From contig RFON01000026.1 of NCBI GenBank assembly GCA_009926625.1, forward strand, positions 1 to 38,056: DNA of 38,056 nucleotides, read 5' to 3'. The stretch comes from Planctomycetota bacterium. Lineage in GTDB: Bacteria; Planctomycetota; Phycisphaerae; Phycisphaerales; SM1A02. Under the pieces are notes generated by a model. It worked only from the letters and a program-made list of their open reading frames with translations. It made no database searches and was not told the origin of the DNA. Below, piece by piece: positions 7,641 through 16,657 of this stretch (positions are counted from its first letter, which is position 1; each line of letters opens with the position of its first letter). The translations under genes and the position numbers were made by a program.

Positions 7641-8720
7641 ATGACCAGTGAACGAGATCCATTGACGGTGTCTGTTGTTGGTGCCGGCGGCTACGCGGGC
7701 GTTGAACTGGTTGGGCTGCTGCTCCGACATCCAGGCGTCCGATTGGGTGGACTCTTCGGTTCCTCGCAGCGGCCGACTGCCGCTTCCACCGCCGCTTCCG
7801 CGAGCGACTTTGCCGCTGCCTTCCCCGCATTCCGCGGAATGGTCGACATGCCCATCCGCGCCACCAGCATCGATGCGATCCTTGCGGATTCCCCCAAGGC
7901 GGTCTTTCTCGCCACACCGCATGAGGCGAGCCACGACTTGGTGCCCCAACTGTGCAGCGAAGGCGTGATCGTCTTTGACCTCTCAGCGGCATTTCGCTTG
8001 ACCGATGCGGCTGCGTATCCGAAGTCCTACGGATTCACCCATCAGCATCCCGCGCTTCTGCGCAGTTCGGCGTACGGACTTGCGGAGCTGAACCGCAGCA
8101 AGATCGCCCACGCGCAACTCGTGGCGGTGCCTGGCTGCTATCCAACGAGCGTGATCCTTCCCATGCGACCGCTCGTCGAAGCGGGCCTCATCGCGCCACG
8201 CCCGATCATCGTCGACAGCACCAGCGGTGTCAGCGGCGCTGGTCGTTCACCGTCGCTGCGCAGCCTGTACTGCGAGGTCAGCCAACAACCCTACGGCGTT
8301 CTGAACCATCGCCACCAGCCCGAGATGGAGCAGGAGTGCGGCGCACCGGTCATTTTCACGCCGCATCTCGGCCCCTTTCCCCGCGGCATCCTTTCGACGG
8401 TGCACGCCACCCTCTCGTCGGGCGTGACGGCAGCGGATGTTCGATCGACACTCGAGGCGCGCTACGCAGCGGAACCGTTTGTCCATGTCCTGCCCGAAGA
8501 TGTCTGGCCGAGCGTCGGCGCGGTCGTCGGAAGCAATCGCTGCGACATTGGCTTTGCCGTCGATGCATCACGCAGCCATCTCATCGTCTGCAGTGCGATC
8601 GACAATCTCGTCAAGGGCGCCGCTGGGCAAGCGCTGCAATGCATGAATATCCGATTCGGCTTCGATGAGCGAGCAGGATTCAGCCTCCCCGCTTCGCAGA
8701 CGCAACTCACTGCCCACTGA
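7641..8720 (+). CDS. argC: N-acetyl-gamma-glutamyl-phosphate reductase
   Basis: ArgC reduces acetylglutamyl phosphate to the semialdehyde with NADPH, step three of the acetylated pathway. The 359-residue protein has the N-terminal dinucleotide motif GAGGYAGVELVGLL, the catalytic cysteine in VPGCYPTS and the HRHQPEMEQE motif with the active-site His. The ATG at 7641 is preferred over longer frames because GAAGGG (7629-7633) lies seven bases upstream and it comes 11 bp after the argR stop. It is followed 31 bp later by argB. Confidence 0.96.
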   Translation: MTSERDPLTVSVVGAGGYAGVELVGLLLRHPGVRLGGLFGSSQRPTAASTAASASDFAAAFPAFRGMVDMPIRATSIDAILADSPKAVFLATPHEASHDLVPQLCSEGVIVFDLSAAFRLTDAAAYPKSYGFTHQHPALLRSSAYGLAELNRSKIAHAQLVAVPGCYPTSVILPMRPLVEAGLIAPRPIIVDSTSGVSGAGRSPSLRSLYCEVSQQPYGVLNHRHQPEMEQECGAPVIFTPHLGPFPRGILSTVHATLSSGVTAADVRSTLEARYAAEPFVHVLPEDVWPSVGAVVGSNRCDIGFAVDASRSHLIVCSAIDNLVKGAAGQALQCMNIRFGFDERAGFSLPASQTQLTAH

Positions 8721-8751
8721 CTCAGCCGTTGACGAGCCAAGGACACGCCAC

Positions 8752-9630
8752 ATGATTGAACCGAAGACGATGACACCATCCAAGGAATCCCTCGCAGCAC
8801 CGATGCTTGTGAAACTCGGTGGCGCGCTCCTTGATGACGCCGATGCGCTCGATCACACCCTGCGTTCGATCGCTGCGGTGCATCAGTCGAAGCCGGGCAG
8901 CTTGGTGGTTGTGCATGGCGGTGGCATCGCAGTGGATCGCCAACTTGCCGCGCTCTCGATGACGAGCGAGAGGCGCGACGGCATCCGTATCACGCCGCCC
9001 GAGCACATGGAGCAGATCGCGGGAGTGCTCGCGGGATCGCTCAACACGACGCTTGTGGCACGACTCATCGCTGCCGGAGCCGGCGCCATCGGCCTGTCAC
9101 TGCACGATGGGTTTCTTGCACAGTGCGAGCCGCGATGTGCTCCAGACTTCGATCCCGGGCGCGTCGGCTCGGTCGTGGGCGGATCTCCCTCCATCCTCCA
9201 CGCGCTGCTCGGCGCACGATTCCTGCCGGTGATCTGCAGCATCGGAGCCGATGCTGCGGGCCGACTCCTCAATGTGAACGCCGACGACGCAGCGACGGCG
9301 CTCGCCCGCATCATCCGTCCTCGACTTCTCCTGTTCCTGACCGATGTATCTGGTGTCCGCTCGCCAACTGGCGCAATCGCAGCGCAGTTGGGCCACGCGG
9401 ATGCTGCGGCATGGATCAGCAGCGGCACCATCACCGGAGGAATGATCCCCAAGGTGCGCGGTGCGATCGAAGCTGCCGAGCGCAGCCGCACACCCGTGGT
9501 CATCGCATCCTGGCGTGAAGCGGATGTACTGCAGCGACTGGAGCGTGGAGAGCGCGTGGGAACGCGAGTGCTTGCAGGGGAACCGCAGCGCCCTGCGCGC
9601 GCGACCTCACCTGCTGCTCCACGTGCTTGA
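8752..9630 (+). CDS. argB: Acetylglutamate kinase
   Basis: ArgB phosphorylates N-acetylglutamate, step two. The 292 residues contain VKLGGALL (phosphate loop), VVVHGGG, the substrate-binding VNADDAATALA, LTDVSGV and TGGMIPKV, all in family order. The ATG at 8752 follows an AAGGA (8740-8744) at normal spacing. In many bacteria arginine inhibits this enzyme; no clear N-terminal arginine-sensing helix can be judged by eye. The protein ends in a short Ala/Pro/Arg tail. Confidence 0.94.
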   Translation: MIEPKTMTPSKESLAAPMLVKLGGALLDDADALDHTLRSIAAVHQSKPGSLVVVHGGGIAVDRQLAALSMTSERRDGIRITPPEHMEQIAGVLAGSLNTTLVARLIAAGAGAIGLSLHDGFLAQCEPRCAPDFDPGRVGSVVGGSPSILHALLGARFLPVICSIGADAAGRLLNVNADDAATALARIIRPRLLLFLTDVSGVRSPTGAIAAQLGHADAAAWISSGTITGGMIPKVRGAIEAAERSRTPVVIASWREADVLQRLERGERVGTRVLAGEPQRPARATSPAAPRA

Positions 9631-9669
9631 TCAACGCACCGTTTCCCAGACTGACCAACGCAGACGCGC

Positions 9670-10635
9670 ATGAACACACTCGATCTTCCCACGCTCGCCA
9701 CCCGACACCTGCTGCGAATCAGCGACCTCACAGCATCGGAAATCCTGCGGCTCCTGCGTCTTGCAGCGCAACTGAAGCGTGACCTGAGGCCGTTTGCGGG
9801 CGCGCTGGCGCAGCGGTCGCTGGTGCTGCTCTTTGAAAAGCCCTCGCTGCGCACGCGCGTCTCGTTCGAGGCAGGTTTCCAGCAGCTTGGCGGCGGAGTG
9901 GTCTTCCTCGATCACACGGCTTCGCGAATCGGCGCCCGCGAGAGCGTCGAAGACACGGCGCAGAACCTCTCTCGCTGGGTTGATGCGGTGGTCATCCGAT
10001 GCCTGTCGCATGACCTGCTCGACCGATTTGCCTCCGTCAGCGATGTACCCGTCATCAATGCGCTGTCGGACCGGCACCACCCCTGCCAGGCGCTCGCGGA
10101 CCTCGCCGCACTCGCCGACCACGGCGTCGATCCCTCCCACGCGAACATCGCTTGGGTTGGTGATGGCAACAATGTCTGCCACTCGCTGATCGAGGCCGTC
10201 GCCACACTCGGGGGCCGCATGCAAGTGATCACGCCGAAAGCATGCCAGCCCAGCGACGAGGTCCTGCAATTCGCAGCGATGCGCGCGTTCCGCAGCGGCG
10301 CAACGATCACCTGTACCGATGACTTGGCGGCCGTCGAGGGGGTGGATGCGGTCTACACGGATGTCTGGGTGTCGATGGGCGAGGACGGCGACCGCGCGGC
10401 CAAGGTGGAACGCATGCGCCCCTTTCAGGTGAACGCATCGCTCATGAACCGCGCAGGGCCGCGTGCCCGCTTCATGCACTGCCTCCCCGCGCACCGCGGC
10501 GAGGAAGTGACTGCCGATATCCTCGACGGTCCGCGCTCGATCACGCTCGACCAGGCAGAGTTCCGCATGCATGCCCAGAATGCGCTGCTGCTCTCCCTGC
10601 TGCGACCGGACCTCGCGCAGCGGACGCAAGACTGA
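9670..10635 (+). CDS. argF: Ornithine carbamoyltransferase
   Basis: ArgF condenses ornithine and carbamoyl phosphate to citrulline. Carbamoyl-phosphate binding shows as [12 protein letters not shown] (a Leu in place of the commoner Thr) and HPCQALAD; ornithine binding as DVWVSMGED and the catalytic [11 protein letters not shown]. At 321 residues it is a normal length. DVWVSMGE and HCLPAHRG favour a true ornithine enzyme over the acetyl- or succinyl-ornithine variants. It lies 39 bp after argB and is followed by two tandem stem-loops before argG. Confidence 0.94.
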   Translation: MNTLDLPTLATRHLLRISDLTASEILRLLRLAAQLKRDLRPFAGALAQRSLVLLFEKPSLRTRVSFEAGFQQLGGGVVFLDHTASRIGARESVEDTAQNLSRWVDAVVIRCLSHDLLDRFASVSDVPVINALSDRHHPCQALADLAALADHGVDPSHANIAWVGDGNNVCHSLIEAVATLGGRMQVITPKACQPSDEVLQFAAMRAFRSGATITCTDDLAAVEGVDAVYTDVWVSMGEDGDRAAKVERMRPFQVNASLMNRAGPRARFMHCLPAHRGEEVTADILDGPRSITLDQAEFRMHAQNALLLSLLRPDLAQRTQD

Positions 10636-10639
10636 TTGC

Positions 10640-10662
10640 GGCGGACGCGCAGTGCGTCCGCC
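10640..10662 (+). terminator. First hairpin of an argF-argG tandem pair
   Basis: GGCGGACGC (10640-10648) and GCGTCCGCC (10654-10662) pair perfectly around a 5-base loop, starting four bases after the argF stop. No T-run follows (CTTCGCCCC), so it more likely alters mRNA stability or processing than ends transcription. Confidence 0.55.
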
Positions 10663-10677
10663 TTCGCCCCCCCGCTC

Positions 10678-10694
10678 GTCAGGCAACGCCTGAC
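10678..10694 (+). other. Second hairpin of the argF-argG tandem pair
   Basis: GTCAGGC (10678-10684) and GCCTGAC (10688-10694) form a perfect 7-bp stem with an AAC loop, 15 bp after the first hairpin and 24 bp before the argG ATG. Confidence 0.5.
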
Positions 10695-10718
10695 ACGGAT
10701 TCGACAGGATTCAAAGCC

Positions 10719-11993
10719 ATGGCACACGACTTCAAGCCTCGACGCGTCGCGCTCGCCTACTCCGGTGGACTCGACACCTCATGCATCATTCCTTGGCTGG
10801 TGGAAACCTACAAGTGCGAGGTGATCGCCGTTGTTGCGGACGTTGGTCAAGGTGCACGCGAACTGGAAGGCATCGAGCAGAAGGCGCTGCGCTCGGGCGC
10901 GACCAAGTGCGTCGTGCGCGACCTGCGTCCCGCGTTCTTGCGCGATTTCGTTTTCCCGATGACGATCACGGGCGCGGTGTACGAAGGGCGCTACCTGCTC
11001 GGCACCTCCATAGCGCGGCCCATCATCGCGCAAGCCCAGGTCGAGGCCGCCTTGGAGGAACGCTGCGATGCGCTCAGTCACGGTTGCACGGGCAAGGGGA
11101 ATGATCAGGTGCGTTTCGAGAGCGCATTCGCTGCGCTTGCACCGCACCTCCCTGTCATCGCTCCCTGGCGTCTCTGGAATCTCCGAAGCCGCGAGCAGAT
11201 GCTCGACTACCTCAAGGTGCGATCGATCCCCTGCGCCGCAAGCGCCGAGAAGATCTACTCGCGCGATGCCAACATCTGGCACATCTCGCATGAAGGGGGC
11301 GACCTCGAAGATCCATGGAAGGCGCCGCCCGAGGATGTGTGGATGTTGACGACCGATCCGCGCCGCGCGCCCGACGATGGCGCCGAGGTGACGATCTCGT
11401 TCCGCGGCGGATTCCCCACGGCGCTCGATGGCGTTCCCATGGATGGCGTGTCGCTGCTGGACAAGCTGAATCAGCTCGGCGGTACCCATGGCGTTGGACG
11501 AATCGATTTGGTGGAGAACCGCCTCGTCGGGATGAAGAGCCGCGGCGCCTATGAGACACCTGGTGGCACGATCCTGATGGAAGCGCTGCGCGGACTTGAG
11601 CAGCTCTGCTACGACCGCGACACGCTGCAGTGGCGGCAGCGACTTGGACTGGAGTTCGCGCGGCTGGTGTATGAGGGCACTTGGTTCACCCCGCTGCGCG
11701 AAGTGCTGTGGGCTGGCGCACGCGAAGCCGCTCAGGTGCTGGACGGTGATGTGCGCGTGCGGCTCCACAAGGGAACGGCCGTTGTTGCTGGACGGCGAAG
11801 TCCCAATTCGCTGTACAGCCAGGACTTTGCGACCTTCGGCGCCGATGATGTGTACGACCAGACCCACGCGGAAGGCTTCATTCGTCTCTTCGCACTTCCC
11901 GCGCGCATTCGGGCACTTCGAGACGCGGCGGCCCAACCGTCGGCTCCCGCTGTCACCGCCTCGCGTGCCGCGACGGAGAAAGCATCGCGATGA
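10719..11993 (+). CDS. argG: Argininosuccinate synthase
   Basis: ArgG joins citrulline and aspartate using ATP. The 424 residues begin with the PP-loop [11 protein letters not shown] and show [20 protein letters not shown], and the ATP/citrulline motif [13 protein letters not shown], with SPNSLYSQ near the C-terminus. Length is slightly above the usual 400 because of a low-complexity Ala/Ser tail. AGGA at 10706-10709 lies nine bases before the ATG. Its stop overlaps the argH start (ATGA). Confidence 0.97.
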   Translation: MAHDFKPRRVALAYSGGLDTSCIIPWLVETYKCEVIAVVADVGQGARELEGIEQKALRSGATKCVVRDLRPAFLRDFVFPMTITGAVYEGRYLLGTSIARPIIAQAQVEAALEERCDALSHGCTGKGNDQVRFESAFAALAPHLPVIAPWRLWNLRSREQMLDYLKVRSIPCAASAEKIYSRDANIWHISHEGGDLEDPWKAPPEDVWMLTTDPRRAPDDGAEVTISFRGGFPTALDGVPMDGVSLLDKLNQLGGTHGVGRIDLVENRLVGMKSRGAYETPGGTILMEALRGLEQLCYDRDTLQWRQRLGLEFARLVYEGTWFTPLREVLWAGAREAAQVLDGDVRVRLHKGTAVVAGRRSPNSLYSQDFATFGADDVYDQTHAEGFIRLFALPARIRALRDAAAQPSAPAVTASRAATEKASR

Positions 11994-13891
11994 GCGTCAC
12001 CTGGGCTGGCCGATTCACGCAGGAGGCGGACCCGCTGTTCCGCCAGTTCAACGATTCGCTGCCCTTCGACCGCACGCTCTTGCGCGAAGACATCGAAGGC
12101 AGCGTTGCCTGGGCGCGCGCGCTGGAGCGGGCGGGCGTGCTCACCCACAGTGAGTGCGCATCGCTCGTCGCTGCGCTCCACGAAGTGCTGGACCAGGGGC
12201 TCGCCCATCCCGCGCAACTTGAGCGCGCGGCGGACGAGGACATTCACTCATGGGTCGAGCGCGAACTTGTGGCCCGCGTTGGCGCCTTGGGCAAGAAACT
12301 CCACACGGGGCGCAGTCGAAACGACCAGGTCGCAACGGATCTTCGACTCTGGACGCTGCGGCATCTCACGCTGCGCCAAGAGGAGATCGCGGAGTGCATC
12401 CGCTCGCTGCTTTCCCTCGCGGAGCGTGAACGCGAGACGGCGTTCCCCGGCTACACGCACCTGCAGCGGGCACAACCGATCCTGTTTGCGCATTGGTGCC
12501 TTGCCTATGTCGAGATGTTGCTGCGCGACCGCGATCGCTTCGACGATGCATCCACCCGCGCGGCCGTTTGTCCGCTCGGATCTGGTGCGCTCGCGGGGAC
12601 CGCCTACCCGATCGACCGCGAACTGCTGGCGCGCGAACTTGGTTTTCTTGCGCCGAGCGCGAACTCGCTCGATGCCGTCAGCGACCGCGACTTTGTCGTT
12701 GAAACGCTCAGCGCCACTGCGCTGTGTGCGGTTCACCTCTCGCGCATGGCGGAAGACCTGATCTTCTACTGCAGCGCTGAAGCGGGACTGGTGGAACTGT
12801 CGGATGCGGTCACCAGTGGATCGAGCCTGATGCCGCAGAAGAAGAACCCAGACGCGCTTGAGTTGATCCGCGGCAAGTCGGGAAGGCACATAGGCAGCCT
12901 CGTGCAGATGCTGACCATCCTGAAGGGGCTTCCCCTTGCCTACAACAAGGACCTGCAGGAGGACAAGGAACCCCTCTTTGATGCGATGGAGCACTTGTCG
13001 CTGTCGCTTCGGATGCTGCCAGTCGTCCTCGATGGACTGAAGGTGAACCGTGAGCGCGCGCACGACGCTGCGGCTGGCGGCTACTCCAACGCCACGGAAC
13101 TTGCGGACTACCTCGTGCAGCGTGGTCTCCCCTTCCGTGATGCGCATCATGCGGCGGGCCGACTCGTCCGAACGGCAATCGCGGAGTCGAAGCCGCTGGA
13201 GGCGCTTTCCCTCGCCCAAATGCAAGCCGTCGAACCGCGAATCGAAGGCGATGTCTATGTTGCGCTCACCATCGACAGTGCCGTCAACCGGCGCAACATC
13301 CCTGGTGGCACGAACCCAGCGCGCGTCGCAGGATCCGTGCACGCCGTGCGCCAGCGGCTTGATCCAACGGCCGTGCCGCCGCCTTCGGGTGGCATATCCG
13401 TGGAGGGGATCACCATCCGTGAGGCGCGGGTCGAGGACCTCGACGCCATCTGCGCCATCATCGAACACTGGGCGCGGGAAGGCGAACACCTGCCTCGCTC
13501 CCGCGACGAAGTGCTCGAGACGCTGTCTGAGTTCGCCGTTGCAGTCGAAGACGACCAAGTCGTCGGCTGTGGATCCCTCTGGATTTACACGCCGCAGCTC
13601 GCGGAGATCCGTTCACTCGGCATCGTCCCGAATCGGCGCGGCGGTGGGCTTGGATCGCTGCTCACCAACTACTTCGTCAAGTGGGCTGCGGACCTCGGCA
13701 TCCCGAAGGTCTTCGTGCTGACACGCGCTCCCGACTTCTTCTCCCGCTGTGGGTTTGAGACGGTGCCAGTCAGCATCCTGCCCGAGAAAGTCCTGAAGGA
13801 CTGTTCGAAGTGCCCCCGCAACAACGCCTGTGACGAGGTCGCCATGATGCGGCAGACTGGCGCAGCTCCACTGCATCACGATCAGCCATGA
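11990..13891 (+). CDS. argH: Argininosuccinate lyase fused to a GNAT acetyltransferase (ArgH-ArgA type)
   Basis: Residues 1 to about 457 are argininosuccinate lyase, which releases arginine and fumarate: WAGRF start, [13 protein letters not shown], the [14 protein letters not shown] His region and the signature [13 protein letters not shown] proline-rich linker (about 458-468) leads to a GNAT domain (about 472-620): [19 protein letters not shown], the acetyl-CoA loop [18 protein letters not shown], and a closing [14 protein letters not shown] cysteine cluster. This matches the short N-acetylglutamate synthase type fused to ArgH in some marine gammaproteobacteria. It would supply step one of the pathway, for which no separate argA is seen. 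It overlaps argG and argJ by four bases on each side. Confidence 0.95.
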   Translation: MSVTWAGRFTQEADPLFRQFNDSLPFDRTLLREDIEGSVAWARALERAGVLTHSECASLVAALHEVLDQGLAHPAQLERAADEDIHSWVERELVARVGALGKKLHTGRSRNDQVATDLRLWTLRHLTLRQEEIAECIRSLLSLAERERETAFPGYTHLQRAQPILFAHWCLAYVEMLLRDRDRFDDASTRAAVCPLGSGALAGTAYPIDRELLARELGFLAPSANSLDAVSDRDFVVETLSATALCAVHLSRMAEDLIFYCSAEAGLVELSDAVTSGSSLMPQKKNPDALELIRGKSGRHIGSLVQMLTILKGLPLAYNKDLQEDKEPLFDAMEHLSLSLRMLPVVLDGLKVNRERAHDAAAGGYSNATELADYLVQRGLPFRDAHHAAGRLVRTAIAESKPLEALSLAQMQAVEPRIEGDVYVALTIDSAVNRRNIPGGTNPARVAGSVHAVRQRLDPTAVPPPSGGISVEGITIREARVEDLDAICAIIEHWAREGEHLPRSRDEVLETLSEFAVAVEDDQVVGCGSLWIYTPQLAEIRSLGIVPNRRGGGLGSLLTNYFVKWAADLGIPKVFVLTRAPDFFSRCGFETVPVSILPEKVLKDCSKCPRNNACDEVAMMRQTGAAPLHHDQP

Positions 13892-15153
13892 GTGGATCGC
13901 CGGCACGCTCGCCAGCAAATCCTGGTGCCGCGACCGAGCCCATTGCAGGGGCAGTCGCGTCGCACCGCTCCCCTCCCGACTGGCCGCTTGGTTTCCGTGC
14001 GGGTGGCATCGCCTGCGGAATCAAGAAGGGCGGCAGCGCGGATCTTGCGCTCGTCGTTGGCGACGGCGACATCACCGCAGCAGCGGTCTTCACGAAGAAT
14101 CTCGTGGTCGCGGCACCAGTCGAACGGTCTCGTGCATGCCTGGCCTCGACCAACGGAAAGGTGCGGGCACTGCTGATCAATTCCGGCTGCGCCAACGCAG
14201 CCACAGGTCCCGAAGGCCGGCAACGCGCGCAGCGTTCGGCGGAATGCGTCGCGCGCGCGCTTGGCTGTGCACCCGATGCGGTGCTATCCAACTCGACCGG
14301 TGTCATCGGGGTTCAGCTTCCTGTCGAGCGAATCGAAGCGCACGCGCCTGAACTGGTGAAGTCGCTCAAGCCAGGCACATGCGAGGCGTTCGCGCGCGCA
14401 ATCATGACGACAGACACGCGACCCAAGTGGTCGTCGCGCGTGCTGCGCTTCAGCATTGGTGGCGTTGAGAGGTCCTGTGTGGTGACCGGCGTTGCCAAGG
14501 GTGCGGGCATGATTCATCCGCAGATGGCCACGATGATCGCCGTGCTGACGACCGACGCCGCCGTTTCGGCGCCTGCGCTCGACCGAATGCTCCGCGTTGC
14601 TGTCGAGCGGAGCTTCCATCGCATCTCAGTGGATGGCGATACGAGTACCAATGACAGCGTCTTTGCTCTCGCGTCCGGTCGTGCGGGTCCCGTGCCTGAG
14701 GACGAGCTCACCGAGGCGTTCCTCTCCGTGGCCCAGGACCTCGCACAAATGGTGGTGCGTGATGGCGAGGGATTCGAACGCGGCATCGAGGTGCAGGTGC
14801 GCGGTGCACGATCAGGTGAGGATGCGCTGACTGTTGCACGCACGGTCGCGATGAGTTTGCTCGTGCGGACTGCCGTGACGGGCGGGGATCCAAACTGGGG
14901 GCGCATTCTGGCCGCAGCGGGTCGATCGGGTGTCGCCTTCGATCCCGCGCGCATCGAGTTGTCCGTCGGAGGGCTCCCACTCTTTGGCGGCGGATCGCCA
15001 TCACCGACGGACCGCGCTGCGCTGCGCGATGCGTTCATGCAAGACACCGTCCGAATCTGCCTCGACCTGTTCGAGGGCAGTTGCTCCGACACATTCTGGT
15101 CGTGCGGTCTCACGAGCCGCTATGTCGAGTTGAACGCGGACTACACGACCTAG
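13888..15153 (+). CDS. argJ: Ornithine acetyltransferase (glutamate N-acetyltransferase)
   Basis: ArgJ moves the acetyl group from acetylornithine to glutamate, recycling it. The 421-residue precursor cleaves itself into two chains; the site is visible in AGMIHPQMAT followed by MIAVLT, where the Thr of MAT becomes the nucleophile. Other hallmarks are SGCANAATG, NSTGVIGV, DGDTSTND and GGDPNWGRI near the C-terminus. The ATG overlaps the argH stop. About 30 residues precede the usual N-terminus. With the ArgH-fused GNAT domain it forms the usual pairing of recycling plus priming. It is the last gene and ends tail-to-tail with a minus-strand gene, overlapping by four bases. Confidence 0.96.
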   Translation: MSGSPARSPANPGAATEPIAGAVASHRSPPDWPLGFRAGGIACGIKKGGSADLALVVGDGDITAAAVFTKNLVVAAPVERSRACLASTNGKVRALLINSGCANAATGPEGRQRAQRSAECVARALGCAPDAVLSNSTGVIGVQLPVERIEAHAPELVKSLKPGTCEAFARAIMTTDTRPKWSSRVLRFSIGGVERSCVVTGVAKGAGMIHPQMATMIAVLTTDAAVSAPALDRMLRVAVERSFHRISVDGDTSTNDSVFALASGRAGPVPEDELTEAFLSVAQDLAQMVVRDGEGFERGIEVQVRGARSGEDALTVARTVAMSLLVRTAVTGGDPNWGRILAAAGRSGVAFDPARIELSVGGLPLFGGGSPSPTDRAALRDAFMQDTVRICLDLFEGSCSDTFWSCGLTSRYVELNADYTT

Positions 15154-15581
15154 TCGCGAATCCGTTGCGCAGCCCTGAGGAACATGCTGTGCCAAGGTTT
15201 GGACAACCGCGGTGCAACAGATGCGAGGCCCCTCGCCAACTCGTCGGGCGCCGCCGATGAAATCGTCGTGTCGAACATGTCAGCCGCCGCTGCGATGGCG
15301 CAGAGGTAACGCAGGAACGCGGCGGGATCGTGTCCCTCTTCCGAAAGCTGTGAAAGGGCTTCCTTCGCGCGATCCTTCAGTGCGCAACACGCTTCAAGCG
15401 AAGTGGTCTCGCCCTGCAGCGAGTCCAGCACCTCGGACGACCAAGATGTGCCGTCCGCGGCCGCGCAACGAGCAAGGAGCCGATCGAGAGGCGGCGCGTG
15501 CCGACCAAGCACCGCGCTCAGGAGTTGCTCTGCCTGCTGCGGTGAAATCGGACGACAACCATCAGTTGCATCAGTGCCCAC
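15150..15581 (-). CDS. Small cytoplasmic protein of unknown function, coupled to a sigma factor
   Basis: The 143-residue product starts at GTG 15581, 11 bases inside the end of the sigma-factor gene, so the two are translated together. It is rich in Ala and Leu, helical in character, with five cysteines and no membrane segment or signal peptide. I recognise no domain. Position directly behind a sigma factor suggests a regulatory partner, possibly an anti-sigma factor, but no zinc-binding HxxxCxxC anti-sigma motif is seen. Its stop overlaps the argJ stop region on the other strand. Confidence 0.65.
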   Translation of the reverse strand: MGTDATDGCRPISPQQAEQLLSAVLGRHAPPLDRLLARCAAADGTSWSSEVLDSLQGETTSLEACCALKDRAKEALSQLSEEGHDPAAFLRYLCAIAAAADMFDTTISSAAPDELARGLASVAPRLSKPWHSMFLRAAQRIRD

Positions 15582-16269
15582 GAAGGACCTCCATCATTTC
15601 AAGGATCTCGCTCAAGACCGCCTCATCACGAACCCCGTCCGCATACAGCATCGCGGCGATTGCATCGCGCAGCAAGCCGCGCACGCGGTAGCAGGACTGA
15701 GCCGATTCCGCAGCAGTACACCCGAATGCCTGACCGACCACTTCATGTGGCTGCTCGTCGATGTGGTGCTGCCAGAACATGCGCCATTCAGCGGAGCGAC
15801 CACGCGCCTCCAGGTCCCGAAGCACCTGCGCGACGGCACCATTGAGGACCGACACCACCCACTCCCTCTCAAAGTGCTCAACATCCTCTCCCACGGCTTC
15901 CTCGGCGGCATCCGTACTCGACTCGATCCTCCCGTCACGCTTTCGCGCACGCCGCAATTCGTGGACATGCAGGTGAATCCCGTTGCGAAGCCAGTTCCGC
16001 AGTGGAGTTCCGCTCCGACTCCATGCGGTGAGGTACTCGAAGTTGCCTAGGCGCGTTGCGAAAAATCCAGCGACCACCTCGGCAGGTTCCATCCCCACGC
16101 TCCGCGACAGTCCCGTTGCAGCGCAATATGTCTCGAGCGGTACGCGATACGCATTCATCAGGTGATCGCACGCACTGACGCGACCTGACTCGCCACTCGC
16201 AATCCACGCCTGCCATGGCTGACGACGCGTGGAGGGGAAACCGCCCGGATCTGGTTGCGATTCGGTCAT
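15571..16269 (-). CDS. Planctomycete-type ECF-like RNA polymerase sigma factor
   Basis: The 232 residues match the pattern of the ECF-like sigma factors abundant in planctomycetes: region 2 from about 35 to 115 (YRVPLETYCAATGLS, then VVAGFFATRL and the basic HELRRARKRD), a conserved EHFEREWVVSVLNGAV bridge, and region 4 from about 165 to 215 with a helix-turn-helix (HEVVGQAFGCTAAE, then RVRGLLRDAI). It probably directs RNA polymerase to an unknown regulon. The usual AEDL and GRFRSFL residues of region 2 are degenerate (PAEVV; GTPLRNWL), so it is a divergent copy. The coupled downstream gene is its likely partner. A GATAAT (16286-16281) on its strand could be a -10 very close to the start. Confidence 0.82.
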   Translation of the reverse strand: MTESQPDPGGFPSTRRQPWQAWIASGESGRVSACDHLMNAYRVPLETYCAATGLSRSVGMEPAEVVAGFFATRLGNFEYLTAWSRSGTPLRNWLRNGIHLHVHELRRARKRDGRIESSTDAAEEAVGEDVEHFEREWVVSVLNGAVAQVLRDLEARGRSAEWRMFWQHHIDEQPHEVVGQAFGCTAAESAQSCYRVRGLLRDAIAAMLYADGVRDEAVLSEILEMMEVLRGH

Positions 16270-16473
16270 CGCGAGCGGCGATTATCACCAAATCTGATCG
16301 TTGGCGAAAGATTGTCCCGCGGAAAATTCTGCAATTCTTGTCAATGAGTTGGTCCCGAGACGCTATGTCTAGTGGCTGGCGCTTCGTGTCCCGTTTCTAG
16401 AGTTTCCAGTGGCTTTGTTTCTGGGGGATGCTGGGGGCGCGGTCAGGCGCCTTTCCGGGGGCGTCAGGTCGAT

Positions 16474-16509
16474 GTGAGTGATTTAGGTGATATAGGTGAA
16501 GTAGGTGGT
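16474..16509. repeat. Four 9-bp tandem repeats in the pheS leader
   Basis: The units are GTGAGTGAT, TTAGGTGAT, ATAGGTGAA and GTAGGTGGT, contiguous and with a core of TAGGTGA. They lie 22 bp before the large inverted repeat and do not belong to a recognisable gene. Confidence 0.75.
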
Positions 16510-16531
16510 TCGAAAAACCGTTGTCCGCGCG

Positions 16532-16589
16532 ATTCGGTCGCATACCCCTGTTTAGTGAGCGCAGGCGTATGCGACCGAATTCCATTTTT
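16532..16589 (+). terminator. 19-bp inverted repeat plus T-run upstream of pheS
   Basis: The arms 16532-16550 and 16562-16580 are complementary at 18 of 19 positions around an 11-base loop. The sequence TCCA then five T follows (to 16589), and another five T lie at 16596-16600. On the plus strand this looks like an intrinsic terminator, placed 77 bp before the pheS ATG. It could stop read-through, or attenuate pheS. A mobile-element remnant is the alternative. Confidence 0.65.
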
Positions 16590-16657
16590 GGCTTGTTTTT
16601 GCCTCTCGGCTTAGACTCGAAGCGGCGGCAGAACGGCTTTCTGCCCTACCCCACCGC

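Larger units (their letters stand above)
16270..16657 (+). other. 388-bp divergent region/pheS leader
   Basis: No protein of normal length is convincing here. The region separates the minus-strand sigma gene from pheS. Moving towards pheS it contains TTGTCA (16338-16343) as a possible -35 without a clear -10, an 11-codon ATG mini-ORF (16365-16400, MSSGWRFVSRF), a G-rich stretch, four 9-bp repeats, a 19-bp inverted repeat and two T-runs. The strong elements have their own entries. Confidence 0.6.

Noticed and set aside
12248-13558. 436-codon minus-strand frame inside argH
   Set aside because: Antisense shadow of a gene with strong motifs across the whole length.
16270-16657. T-box riboswitch before pheS
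   Set aside because: No recognisable T-box sequence or specifier stem; the leader is better described by one large inverted repeat.
16270-16657. tRNA gene or insertion-sequence remnant
   Set aside because: No cloverleaf or T-loop signature; no transposase fragment or target duplication around the inverted repeat.
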